Origin: JAJPKK01 sp963824905
GTDB lineage: Bacteria; Pseudomonadota; Alphaproteobacteria; Rhizobiales; Xanthobacteraceae
Length of the DNA stretch: 64,000 bases
Assembly: GCA_963824905.1 (NCBI GenBank)
Contig: CAWGRH010000001.1
Location: 343,485 to 407,484, forward strand
Direction of reading: 5' to 3'
The first letter of the stretch is position 1. Each line of letters begins with the position of its first letter. Positions 33,182 to 42,616 of this stretch are shown piece by piece. The notes beneath the pieces are model-generated. The model saw only the letters and a list, made by a program, of their open reading frames with translations, made no database searches and was not told the origin of the DNA. The position numbers and the translations under genes were made by a program.

Positions 33182-34492
33182 CTACTTCCGCCGCGAGATC
33201 GGGACGTATTCGCGCTCGGTCGGGCCGGTGTAGAGCTGGCGGGGCCGGCCGATCTTCTGGCTCGGGTCCTCGATCATCTCCTTCCACTGGGCGATCCAGC
33301 CGACGGTGCGGGCGACCGCGAACAGCACCGTGAACATGGTGGTCGGGAAGCCCATCGCCTTGAGGGTGATGCCGGAATAGAAGTCGATGTTGGGATAGAG
33401 CTTCTTGTCGATGAAGTAGTCGTCGTGGAGCGCGATGCGCTCGAGCTCGAGGGCGATGTCGAGCAGGGGGTCGTCCTTGATCCCCATTTCGCCGAGCACC
33501 TCGTGGCAGGTCTTCTGCATGATCTTGGCGCGCGGATCGTAGTTCTTGTAGACCCGGTGACCGAAGCCCATGAGACGGAACGGGTCGTTCTTGTCCTTCG
33601 CGCGCTTGATGAACTCGGGGATGCGCGAGACCGAGCCGATCTCCGCGAGCATCTTGAGGGCAGCCTCGTTGGCGCCGCCATGGGCAGGTCCCCACAGGCA
33701 CGCGCAGCCGGCGGCGATGCAGGCGAACGGATTGGCGCCGGACGAGCCGGCGAGCCGCACCGTCGAGGTCGAGGCGTTCTGCTCGTGGTCGGCGTGGAGG
33801 ATGAAGATGCGGTCCATAGCCCGCGCCAGCACCGGGTTGACCTTGTACTCCTCGCACGGCACCGCGTAGCACATGCGCAGGAAGTTCGAGGCGTAGTCGA
33901 GATCGTTCTTGGGATAGATGAAGGGCTGGCCGATCGAATACTTGTAGGCCATCGCCGCGAGCGTCGGCATCTTCGCGATCATGCGGATCGACGCGATGTT
34001 GCGCTGGACCGGATCGGAGATGTCGGTGAAGTCGTGATAGAAGGCCGACAGCGCGCCGACCGAGCCCACCATCACCGCCATCGGATGGGCATCGCGCCGG
34101 AACCCCTGGAAGAACCGGCTCATCTGCTCGTGAACCATGGTGTGGCGGGTCACGATGTAGTCGAATTCCGACTTCTGGGTCGCGGTCGGCAGCTCGCCGT
34201 AGAGCAGGAGGTGGCAGGTCTCCAGGAAGTCGCCGTGCTCGGCAAGCTCCTGGATCGGATAGCCGCGATAGAGCAGGACGCCTTCGTCGCCGTCGATATA
34301 GGTGATCTTGGATTCGCAGCTCGCCGTCGAAGTGAAGCCGGGGTCGTAGGTAAAGATGCCGGCATTGGCATAGAGCTTGGAGATGTCGAGCACCTCCGGA
34401 CCGATGGTGCCTTCGTAGAGCGGGAATTTGAAGTTTTTGTCGCCGAGGGTCAGGGTGCCGTCCTTAGTGTTCGCACCGGTCGACGCGTCCAT
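33182..34492 (-). CDS. gltA: Citrate synthase (type II)
   Basis: The 436-residue enzyme condenses oxaloacetate and acetyl-CoA at the entry of the TCA cycle. It has the N-terminal beta-rich type II domain (TLTLGDKNFKFPLYEG), FIYPKNDLDYASNFLRM, the catalytic histidines in ILHADHEQNASTSTVRLAGS and RLMGFGHRVYKNYDPRAKIM, and the end RQLYTGPTEREYVPISRR. Two ATGs lie six bases apart. GAGGA is well spaced only for the inner one at 34492 (start MDASTGANT), which was chosen over 34498. It is adjacent to gltX on the same strand, as in related genomes. Confidence 0.96.
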   Translation of the reverse strand: MDASTGANTKDGTLTLGDKNFKFPLYEGTIGPEVLDISKLYANAGIFTYDPGFTSTASCESKITYIDGDEGVLLYRGYPIQELAEHGDFLETCHLLLYGELPTATQKSEFDYIVTRHTMVHEQMSRFFQGFRRDAHPMAVMVGSVGALSAFYHDFTDISDPVQRNIASIRMIAKMPTLAAMAYKYSIGQPFIYPKNDLDYASNFLRMCYAVPCEEYKVNPVLARAMDRIFILHADHEQNASTSTVRLAGSSGANPFACIAAGCACLWGPAHGGANEAALKMLAEIGSVSRIPEFIKRAKDKNDPFRLMGFGHRVYKNYDPRAKIMQKTCHEVLGEMGIKDDPLLDIALELERIALHDDYFIDKKLYPNIDFYSGITLKAMGFPTTMFTVLFAVARTVGWIAQWKEMIEDPSQKIGRPRQLYTGPTEREYVPISRRK

Positions 34493-34584
34493 GCTCATGT
34501 CCTCGAATTTGATTGCGCTGCAGTGCGGTGCCGAACTGGCGTGGATCGATGGTCTGCTCCGCCGGACGCGCACACTACCAGCCG

Positions 34585-36147
34585 TTACTTTGCTAGCGCA
34601 GTTGAGTGTGCGCTGCAAGATACGGTCTGCCTGTTATTAAATCGCTGCCTCGTCGCCATGCAAGGCCGGCCAAAAAGCAAGCAGCGCGTCGCCGTGGTCT
34701 TGCGCCGCGCCGACCTCAGGCCGCGTGCGCGGGTCTGGTCGGCGAGGCGGGCGAGGCTCTCCTGCTTGCCGAGCACCTGCAGCACGTCGAAAATTCCCGG
34801 CGAGGTCGGCCGTCCCGTCAGGGCGGCGCGCAACGGCTGTGCCACCGCGCCGAGCTTGACCTCCTTGCGTTCGGCGAAGGCACGCACGGCATTCTCCGTC
34901 GCCGCCGCGGTCCATGGTTCGACCCCGGCGAGGTCCTTCATCAATTCGGCGAGGATCGCGCAAGCCTCGGGACTGAGCAGCGCCTTTGCCTTGTCGTCGA
35001 GCGCGATCGGCCGATCGGCATAGAGAAAGCGGGCGCTCTCAACGAGTTCGACAAGGTTCTTCGCCCGCTCTTTAAGGCCCGGCATCGCCGCCGCGAGCTG
35101 CGCCTTGAATTCCGGCGTGAATTTCTGGGCGAGCGCCGCACCATTGGCGAGGTGCGGCAGCAGCCGCGCAATCGCATCGACGAGCTCGGCGTCGCTTGAT
35201 TGCCGGATGTAATGCCCGTTGAGGCTTTCGAGCTTGGCAAAATCGAACCGCGCCGGCGATCGGCCGATATGGGCGAGATCGAACGCGGCGACCATCTCTT
35301 CGGTCGAGAAGATCTCCTGATCGCCGTGGCTCCAGCCGAGCCGGACGAGGTAATTGCGCAGCGCCGCCGGCAGGTACCCCATGGCGCGATAGGCATCGAT
35401 CCCGAGCGCGCCGTGGCGCTTGGATAGCTTCGAGCCGTCCGGTCCGTGGATCAGCGGGATGTGCGCCATCACCGGCACCGCCCAGCCGAGCGCGTTGTAG
35501 ATCTGCGTCTGCCGGGCGGCGTTGGTGAGGTGGTCGTCGCCGCGGATGATGTGGGTGACGCCCATGTCGTGGTCGTCGACCACGACCGCGAGCATATAGG
35601 TCGGCGTGCCGTCCGATCGCAGCAGCACGAGATCGTCGAGGTTCTCGTTCTGCCAGACGACGCGGCCCTGGACCTCGTCCTCGATCGCCGTCTCGCCGGT
35701 GAGCGGCGCCTTGAGCCGGATTACCGGCTTGACGCCGGCGGGCGCCTCGGCGGGATCGCGGTCGCGCCAGCGGCCGTCATAGAGCTTGGAGCGGCCCTCG
35801 GCGCGCGCCTTCTCGCGCATCTCGTCGAGCTCCTGCTGGGAGGCGTAGCAGCGGTAGGCCCGGCCGGCGGCGAGCAGTTGCTCGGCTATCTCGCGGTGAC
35901 GGGCAGCGCGGGCGAACTGGTAGATGACGTCGCCGTCCCATTCGATCCCGAGCCAGGAGAGTCCGTCGAGGATCGCGTCGATCGCCGCCTTGGTCGAACG
36001 CTCGCGGTCGGTGTCCTCGATGCGCAACAGCATCTTGCCGCCGCGGGCGCGCGCGTAGAGCCAGTTGAACAGCGCGGTGCGCGCGCCGCCGATGTGCAGG
36101 AATCCGGTCGGCGAGGGGGCGAAACGGGTGACGACGTCTTCGGACAT
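34585..36147 (-). CDS. gltX: Glutamyl-tRNA synthetase
   Basis: The class I synthetase charges tRNA-Glu. It shows the HIGH-type FAPSPTGFLHIGGARTALFN, the KMSKS-type GPDGSKLSKRHGALG, LLRIEDTDRERSTKAAID and the C-terminal anticodon domain ending PTSPGIFDVLQVLGKQESLA. The start at 36147 (MSEDVVTRFAPSPTG) matches the family. An ATG at 36162 is also in frame. After LADQTRARG, where relatives usually stop, the reading runs on for about 43 arginine-rich residues. This tail looks like out-of-frame sequence and may reflect one more single-base error near 34740. Total as read is 520 residues. Confidence 0.94.
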   Translation of the reverse strand: MSEDVVTRFAPSPTGFLHIGGARTALFNWLYARARGGKMLLRIEDTDRERSTKAAIDAILDGLSWLGIEWDGDVIYQFARAARHREIAEQLLAAGRAYRCYASQQELDEMREKARAEGRSKLYDGRWRDRDPAEAPAGVKPVIRLKAPLTGETAIEDEVQGRVVWQNENLDDLVLLRSDGTPTYMLAVVVDDHDMGVTHIIRGDDHLTNAARQTQIYNALGWAVPVMAHIPLIHGPDGSKLSKRHGALGIDAYRAMGYLPAALRNYLVRLGWSHGDQEIFSTEEMVAAFDLAHIGRSPARFDFAKLESLNGHYIRQSSDAELVDAIARLLPHLANGAALAQKFTPEFKAQLAAAMPGLKERAKNLVELVESARFLYADRPIALDDKAKALLSPEACAILAELMKDLAGVEPWTAAATENAVRAFAERKEVKLGAVAQPLRAALTGRPTSPGIFDVLQVLGKQESLARLADQTRARGLRSARRKTTATRCLLFGRPCMATRQRFNNRQTVSCSAHSTALAK

Positions 36148-36394
36148 GAACGGAAACGACATCTCACTGGTTGGACTATTCGGGTCGAGCTCATTCGAGC
36201 GACGAATGCGGCCCCTGTAACACAGGTCGGGCAAGCGATGTCACGTCAAAAGTGGCGGCCCGCCAGCGGTTTCCCGCGAAAATTGGACCACCGGTGGGGC
36301 TTCGTGTATGGGGCAGGGCATCTCGCGCGCCCTGAGCCACCCCTGCCGGTGCCAGAACCGCGTGCATATATGGGTCGAAGGGTATTTCCAGGCA

Positions 36395-38069
36395 ATGACC
36401 GCAGCCGAGACCACAGAAGCGGGTCGCGACTTCATTCGCGACATCGTCGAGGGCGACCTCGCGAGCAGACGCTACGCCAAGATCGTCACCCGGTTTCCGC
36501 CGGAGCCGAACGGCTATCTGCACATCGGCCACGCCAAGTCGATCTGCCTCAATTTCGGCATTGCCCAGGAGTTCGGCGGCCACTGCAACCTTCGTTTCGA
36601 CGACACCAATCCGACCAAGGAGGAGCAGGAGTTCATCGACGCCATCCAGCGCGACGTGCACTGGCTCGGCTTCGACTGGGGCGAGCACCTATACTATGCC
36701 TCCGACTACTTCGAGCAGCTCTACGCCTGGGCCGAAGAGTCTCATCAGAGCCGGCAAGGCGTATGTGGACGATCAGTCCCAGGAGGAGATGCGCGTCAGT
36801 CGCGGCACCCTGACCGAGCCCGGCAGGAACAGTCCGTTCCGCGACCGCCCGGTCGAGGAGAATCTCGACCTGTTCCGCCGCATGCGGACGGGCGAGTTCC
36901 CGAACGGCGCGCGGGTGCTGCGGGCGAAGATCGACATGGCGTCGGGCAACATCAATCTGCGCGACCCCGTGCTCTACCGCATTCTGCATGCGCACCATCC
37001 GCGCACCGGCACTGCCTGGTCGATCTATCCGAGCTACGACTTCGCCCACGGCCAGTCCGATGCCATCGAGGGGATCACCCACTCGATCTGCACCCTCGAA
37101 TTCGAAGATCACCGGCCGCTCTACGACTGGTTCCTCGCCAATCTGCCGGTGCCCTCGCACCCGCATCAGTACGAGTTCGCCCGGCTCAACCTCACCTACA
37201 CGGTGCTCTCCAAGCGCGTCCTCACCGAGCTGGTGCGCGGGGGCCATGTCTCCGGCTGGGACGACCCGCGCATGCCGACCCTCGCGGGCTTGCGAAGGCG
37301 CGGCGTGCCGCCGGAGGCGCTCCGCGAATTCGTGCGCGCCATCGGCGTCGCCAAGGCGAACAGCATCGTCGACGTCGCGATGTTCGAGCACGCGATCCGC
37401 GACGTGCTCAACCGCACCGCGCTGCGGCGGATGGCGGTGCTGCGTCCCCTCAAGGTCGTGATCGCGAACTACCCGGAAGGGGAGGCGGAGGAGCTCGAAG
37501 CGGTCAACCATCCCGACAATCCCGACGCCGGCGTGCGCCGGGTGCGGTTCGGCCGCGAGCTCTATGTCGAGCGCGACGACTTCATGGAGAATCCACCGAA
37601 GAAGTTCTTCCGCCTGTCGCCGGGGCGCGAGGTGCGGCTGCGCTACGCCTATTTCATCACCTGCCGCGAGGTGGTGAAGGACGCCACCGGCCAGCCGGTC
37701 GAGCTCATCTGCACCTACGATCCCGCGACGCGTGGCGGCAACGCGCCGGACGGCCGCAAGGTGCAGGCGACGCTGCATTGGGTTTCAGCGGCTGATGCGG
37801 TGCCGGCCGAGGTGCGGCTCTACAATCCGCTGTTCGCCAAGCCCGATCCCGACGTCGCGAACTTCGCCGCCGAGCTCAATCCGAACTCGCTCGAGGTATT
37901 GTCAGACGCCAAAGTCGAGCCGGCGCTGGCGGGCGACAATTCCGACGCCCCGGTGCAGTTCGAGCGCCAGGGCTATTTCATCCGCGATCCCGACAGCAGA
38001 CCGGGTCGCCTCGTGTTCAACCGCACCGTCGGGCTGCGCGACAGCTGGGTGAAGGTGAAGGGGACGTGA
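36395..38069 (+). CDS. glnS: Glutaminyl-tRNA synthetase (frameshift near 36740)
   Basis: GlnRS charges tRNA-Gln directly. The first frame has the HIGH motif in FPPEPNGYLHIGHAKSICLN and TNPTKEEQEFIDAIQRDVHW. One extra T at 36740 breaks YAWAEE-LIRAGKAYVDDQSQ; the next frame then holds all the rest, including GTAWSIYPSYDFAHGQSDAI, the KMSKS-type TVLSKRVLTELVRGG and the C-terminal beta-barrels. Restored length is about 557 residues. Many Alphaproteobacteria lack GlnRS and use GatCAB, but the Bradyrhizobium group has it. It is divergent from gltX with a shared 250-base promoter region. Confidence 0.92.
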
Positions 38070-38082
38070 GGGCGCCGCGCGC

Positions 38083-38173
38083 CGTAGCCTGCATTGAGCG
38101 AAAAGCGAAATCCAGGGGCGGCTGCGTCACGTTTGATGAAACCCCGGATTTCACTCCGTTCAATCCGGGCTAC
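38083..38173. repeat. Dispersed palindromic repeat, family B
   Basis: GTAGCCTGCATTGAGCG and GCGAAATCC at the left pair with GGATTTC and CAATCCGGGCTAC at the right, a degenerate copy of the 30.6-kb unit. It begins 14 bases after the glnS stop. The remaining 274 bases up to 38447 hold no visible gene and should contain the promoter of the following porin-like gene. Confidence 0.72.
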
Positions 38174-38447
38174 GCCCTCAGCCCGGACCTGTTGCGCCGC
38201 TGCGTCAGCCCAGTCGATGAACGACCGGCGTTCGTAGAACCGCGCGTTAAGCTTAACGCGTAAGGTTCGTTCCAGGCTCGGAAGATGCGTGCATAGGCCG
38301 CTGAAATTGCTTCCTCTTTTCCTCCGTCGGAACCTGCTTTTCTGCCCCGCGGAACCCTCCGCAATCCATTCGAGTTTTCCATAAGTTAATCCTTTCCGCC
38401 GCACATTCGGTCCCGAAGTCAGCGTGTTGCGTTCGGGGGACTGACCC

Positions 38448-39236
38448 ATGAAACGGGTTCTGATCGGGCTTGCATCAGCGGCCGCCGTCGCCGGCGGCAC
38501 CGCCCTCGCGGCGGATGTTGCTCCATACTATCGCGCCCCGCCGGTGGCGGTGGTCGTGCCCTACACCTGGACCGGCTTCTATGCCGGCGCCAATGTCGGC
38601 GGCGCGTGGACCGACACCAATGCATTGTGGTCGCCCCTTCCGAATTCGGCCGCCTTCGGCGCCTTCCCGATTGCCGGCAATACCGGCGGCTCTTCGGCGA
38701 TCGGCGGCTTGCAGGCCGGCTACAATTGGCAGGTTGCGCCTACCTGGGTCGTCGGCCTTGAAGGCGACTGGTCGTGGGCGAGCACCGGCTCGAGCGTCAC
38801 CGCCCCGTGGATCGTCAATCCGGGCGGCGGGGCTGTTTCCGGTTCTTTCACCACCATGAGCTCGACGCTCGACTGGGTGAGCTCGCTGCGTGCACGCCTC
38901 GGCTATCTCGTGACGCCAAATCTCATGCTCTACGGCACCGCGGGCGGCGCCCTGGGCAAGATCGACTACGCCGCAAACAACAACGGCGGAGCGATTGCTT
39001 ACGCCAGCGGCACCGCGTTCTCCCGCACGCAAGGCGGCTGGGTCGCGGGCGGCGGCCTGGAGTGGATGATCACCCCCAACTGGCTGCTGCGCGGCGAGTA
39101 CCTCTATTACAGCCTCAACGGTGCACCCACGGTAACGGCCGGGTCGGTCACGCCCACGCCGCTCGGGCCGTCGGCTTATTCCTGGAGCAACACCAACGTG
39201 AGCGTGGGGCGCGCCGCGTTGAGCTACAAGTTCTAA
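38448..39236 (+). CDS. Outer membrane beta-barrel protein (Omp25/Omp31-like)
   Basis: The 262-residue precursor has a signal peptide (MKRVLIGLASAAAVAGGTALA). Its mature part is built of alternating aromatic and Gly-rich strands: the family opening YTWTGFYAGANVGGAWTDTN, GLQAGYNWQVAPTWVVGLEG, LRARLGYLVTPNLMLYGTAG, and a closing strand ending in aromatic SYKF. This matches the eight-stranded surface proteins (Omp25/Omp31, RopB) of Hyphomicrobiales, which have structural and host-interaction roles. The ATG follows GGGGGACTG. A strong terminator sits directly after the stop, so it is probably a single, well-expressed gene. Confidence 0.9.
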   Translation: MKRVLIGLASAAAVAGGTALAADVAPYYRAPPVAVVVPYTWTGFYAGANVGGAWTDTNALWSPLPNSAAFGAFPIAGNTGGSSAIGGLQAGYNWQVAPTWVVGLEGDWSWASTGSSVTAPWIVNPGGGAVSGSFTTMSSTLDWVSSLRARLGYLVTPNLMLYGTAGGALGKIDYAANNNGGAIAYASGTAFSRTQGGWVAGGGLEWMITPNWLLRGEYLYYSLNGAPTVTAGSVTPTPLGPSAYSWSNTNVSVGRAALSYKF

Positions 39237-39259
39237 AAAAACGCGCTCTGACAGAGGAC

Positions 39260-39290
39260 AAAGCCCCGGGGGCGCCCCCCGGGGCTTTTC
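39260..39290 (+). terminator. Rho-independent terminator after the beta-barrel gene
   Basis: AAGCCCCGGGG and CCCCGGGGCTT pair around a short GCGCC loop and are followed by TTTTC. The upstream AAA tract would make it work weakly in the other direction as well. Confidence 0.9.
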
Positions 39291-39334
39291 ATTTGGCCTG
39301 CCCGTCCGCATGATATTACCACGCGGAGCCGCAA

Positions 39335-41609
39335 ATGGCCGGGCAGGGCAGGGCGCAGGAACAGGTCGGCCGGCAGGTCGGCGGGTGGATCGGCACTTGG
39401 CCGGGCATCGCCGGGGCCGCGCCATGGCGCCTGGCGCACGCCGGGATATCCGGTCCGCTTGCCGAAAAGCTCTCCACCTGGGCCGCGGCGGAGATCGCGC
39501 CGGGTCGCCTGATGCCGTGGCTGCCGGTCGCCTTCGGCACCGGCATCGCGGTCTACTTCAGCGCCGAGCGGGAGCCGGTGTGGTGGGTCGCGGCGGCGCT
39601 CGCGGTCGCGGCCATGACATTTGCCGTCTTCATGCGGTCCCGTGCGGCGTTTCCGGTAGCCGTCGGCTGCGCGGCGCTGGCGACGGGGTTTGCCGTGGTC
39701 GCCGTCAAGGCGCGCCTCGTCGAGCACACCGTGCTGCACGCAACCGCCTACAGCGTTGCCGTGACCGGTTACGTCGAGGCGCGGGAGGAGCGCGAGCGCA
39801 GCGACCGCATCGTGCTCCGCGTCGCCACGATCGAAGCCGCACGCCTCGCCGGCCGGCCGGAGCGGATCCGGCTCACCGTGCGCAAGGGCAAGGCGCCCGC
39901 GGTCGGCGCCTTCGTCGCCATGAAGGCCAGAACTCAATCCGCCGGCCGACCCGCTGCACCCGGGCGCCTATGACCTCGCGCGCGACCTCTATTTCCAGGG
40001 CATCGGCGCAACCGGCCTTGCACTCGGCGCGATCACCCCGGTGGCGGCGCCGGTCCCGCCAAGCTGGCGGCTCGGCTTCGCCGTCGCGGTCGAGAACGTG
40101 CGCGACGGCATCGACCGGCGCATCCGCGCGGCAATTCCCGGCGATGCCGGCGCGATCGCCTCCGCGCTCATCACCGGCAAGCGCGATGCGCTCACCGGTA
40201 CCGTGTTCGACGCGTTGTTCATCTCCGGCGTCGGCCACGTGCTGTCGGTCTCGGGCTATCACATGGCGCTGGTCGCCGGGGTGGTGTTCTTCCTGGTGCG
40301 GGCGAGCCTCGCGCTCTCGCCGGGCCTGGCGCTGCGCCGGCCCATCAAGAAATGGGCGGCGGCGGCCGCGCTCGTCGCTGCTGCGGGCTATCTCGTTCTC
40401 TCCGGCGCCGAGGTCGCGACGCAGCGGTCCTTCATCATGACCGCGGTGGTGCTCGTCGGCGTGATGGCCGACCGGCCGGCACTGACCCTGCGCACCATCG
40501 CGGTCGCCGCGCTCGCGGTGCTGCTGCTCGCGCCGGAAGCCGTGGTGCATCCGAGCTTCCAGATGTCGTTTGCAGCGACGCTCGCGCTGATCGCGGCCTA
40601 TGAGCGGGGAGTGCCCTGGCTCGCGGCGGCCCCGGACACCTCGCTCGGCGCCCGCATCGCGCTGTGGGGCGTGCGCGAGGCCGGATTCCTGATCTTCGCC
40701 TCGCTGGTCGCGGGGTTCGCAACCATGCCTTACGCCGCCTATCACTTCCACCGCCTCGCGCCCTATGGCGTCCTCGCCAATCTGCTGGCGATGCCGGTGA
40801 TCTCGGCGCTCTCCATGCCCGCCGGGCTGCTGGCGCTGCTCGCGATGCCGTTCGGCCTCGACGGACCGCTGTGGCGACTGATGGGCGTCGGCATCGACTG
40901 GATGATCGGGGTCGCGACCTGGGTCTCGAGCCTGCCGGGCGCGGTCGGCCACATTCACGCCTTCGGCATCGGTGCGCTGGTGGTCGCCACCGCCGGGCTG
41001 CTGGTGCTGTGCCTGCTCCGCAGCCCGCTGCGTTTGGCGGGTGTCGTGATGATTGCGGTCGGCGCCATCGCGGCGCTCACGGCGCCGCAGCCGGACGTGC
41101 TGGTTTCGGCGACGGGAGGCGTTGTGGCCGTGCGCGGCGCGGACGGCCGCCTCTCCGTGCTCAAGTCCGGCGGCAACGATGCGCTTTCCGTCGGCGACTG
41201 GCTCAACAGCGACGGCGATGCGCGATCGGCCAAGGACCAGGGATTGGCGCAGGGCTTTGCCTGCGATCCCGACGGCTGCGTCGGCCGTCTCGCCGACGGC
41301 GCGGTCGTTGCGGTCCCGCGCGGTCCCGCGGCGTTGGCCGACGACTGCGCCCGCGCCGCGCTCATCGTGACGATGCGCGCGCCGCCGGCCTGCGCGGCGA
41401 TGGTCATCGACCGCAGGGCGTTGCGGGAGACCGGCGCGCTCGCTCTCACCCGCCGCAACGGCGCGTTCGAGGTGACGGCGGCGCGGCCGGCGTCGCTCGA
41501 CCGGCCGTGGGCGCGCCACGTGGCGCCGCGCGAGGCGCGGCCTACGCAGAACGCGCGGCCGGCGGAGGTCGACGCGACACCGCCGGCGGATGCCGATGCG
41601 GAGGAGTAA
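39335..41609 (+). CDS. comEC: ComEC/Rec2-family competence membrane protein (frameshift near 39932)
   Basis: ComEC forms the inner-membrane channel for transforming DNA. The first frame encodes the N-terminal membrane helices and the DUF4131 region (VTGYVEAREERERSDRIVLR). One extra A near 39932 interrupts VAMKAR-LNPPADPLHPGAYD. The following frame contains the competence domain, with SALITGKRDALTGTVFDALF, SGVGHVLSVSGYHMALVAG and HPSFQMSFAATLAL. Restored length is about 757 residues. The C-terminus has no HxHxDH metallo-beta-lactamase motif, which many ComEC proteins carry. It is convergent with the hicAB-lexA block. Confidence 0.88.
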
Positions 41610-41646
41610 CGTGTTCGGGCCCGCATCGACGCGATCCGATGCGACC

Positions 41647-41742
41647 TCAAATCCAACCGATAATGGTAGCCCCAAACGTCGCGAGAACCACGCAGCTCAG
41701 CAAGCACAGCACGATGATCGGGATATCTTCGCGGCGAATCAT
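41647..41742 (-). CDS. Candidate 31-residue membrane protein
   Basis: The ATG at 41742 follows GTGGGGGTGC, a convincing ribosome binding site. The product is 31 residues: a charged start MIRREDIP, then IIVLCLLSCVVLATFGATII as one transmembrane helix, ending GWI. Charge placement (positive N-terminus) and helix length are as expected for a small single-pass membrane protein. It lies in the 258-base gap between comEC and hicB. No homology was checked. Confidence 0.55.
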   Translation of the reverse strand: MIRREDIPIIVLCLLSCVVLATFGATIIGWI

Positions 41743-41867
41743 CTGCACCCCCACAATCTGGCGGACTCGTAATCTGCGGTGGTTTCGGAGTGAAGTTTGC
41801 GCGCCGAATACTCACAGAGTTATTTCAGACGGTATCGATCCGTGAGCCCGCGCCATTCCCCAAATAC

Positions 41868-42302
41868 CTACGCGGCGGTCTGCACGCCGATCACGAGTTG
41901 GTGGCCGAGTTCGCGAAGCGCCTCGGTCAGCGCCCCGAGTTTGGTGGCGTGCCGCGGATCGAGAATGCGGCGAACCTCCTTCTCGTCCTTGCGCAGGCGA
42001 CGCGCCAACTCGGACTTGCTGATGCCTGAGTTGGCGAAGGCTTCGAGCACGGCGATCTTTGCAGCGACTTCCGGCGCGACGGCGATCCTCACGAGGCCGC
42101 GCGCACGTGCTTTTGCTTCCGGCACCGGGAGCTCGCGTCTCGGGTAGGTGAGGAGTGCCAGACCAAGCGCCTCCTGGGCCTGCTTTGCGGCATCTGCCTC
42201 GTCCTCACCCTGGGTGATCGCCTCCGGCACATCGGGGAAGCTGACGACGATCCCGCCCTCGTCGCCGGGCTCGAACCGTGCCCCGTACACAAAGGTCCGC
42301 AT
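41868..42302 (-). CDS. hicB: HicB-family antitoxin
   Basis: The 144-residue antitoxin has the HicB RNase-H-like domain at its N-terminus (RFEPGDEGGIVVSFPDVPEA, ITQGEDEADAAKQAQEAL). A C-terminal DNA-binding helix-turn-helix follows (NSGISKSELARRLRKDEKEV). It neutralises HicA and represses the operon. It starts 29 bases after the hicA stop on the same strand. The convergent position between lexA and comEC, which are neighbours in related genomes, suggests that the pair was inserted here. Confidence 0.92.
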   Translation of the reverse strand: MRTFVYGARFEPGDEGGIVVSFPDVPEAITQGEDEADAAKQAQEALGLALLTYPRRELPVPEAKARARGLVRIAVAPEVAAKIAVLEAFANSGISKSELARRLRKDEKEVRRILDPRHATKLGALTEALRELGHQLVIGVQTAA

Positions 42303-42331
42303 ACCGCACTCCTTCGTCCACTGGGCCTCCT

Positions 42332-42532
42332 CTAATCGAGGCCGAGCGCCTTTCTGATCTTGCGGGCCGTCTTGGGGTCGATCTCGCGCCCCGGTACCGT
42401 GGTCACTCTATCGGTGCCGACCCACACCATCGAATGTCCGCCTTTGCCGCGGGACTTTTCTTCTCGAAAGGCCAGATTGCGCTTTTGTGCCTCGCGCCGA
42501 AGTTCGGCAACAAACCGCGCCCGCTTGTCCAT
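42332..42532 (-). CDS. hicA: HicA-family toxin (mRNA interferase)
   Basis: The 66-residue protein has the double-stranded-RNA-binding-like fold of HicA with its catalytic histidine in SRGKGGHSMVWVG (about residue 33) and the end TARKIRKALGLD. HicA cleaves mRNA and arrests growth until bound by HicB. The gene precedes hicB, the common toxin-first order. Its promoter is readable at 42550-42578 and overlaps a perfect palindrome, the likely HicB operator. Confidence 0.9.
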   Translation of the reverse strand: MDKRARFVAELRREAQKRNLAFREEKSRGKGGHSMVWVGTDRVTTVPGREIDPKTARKIRKALGLD

Positions 42533-42549
42533 TTTGGCAAACGCCTAGC

Positions 42550-42578
42550 ATTGTCGGACATTTTTGTCCGACGGTCAA
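42550..42578 (-). promoter_or_regulatory. hicAB promoter with overlapping palindromic operator
   Basis: On the minus strand a -35 box TTGACC (42578-42573) and a -10 box GACAAT (42555-42550) are 17 bases apart. The spacer and start of the -10 box are filled by a perfect inverted repeat, GTCGGACA / TGTCCGAC (42553-42572, 4-base centre). This is the layout expected for autorepression by the HicB helix-turn-helix. The hicA ATG is about 18 bases beyond the -10 box. Confidence 0.75.
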
Positions 42579-42616
42579 TTGTCAGTCTTGGAATGCCGCG
42601 GGCGCCGCGCCGTGTC

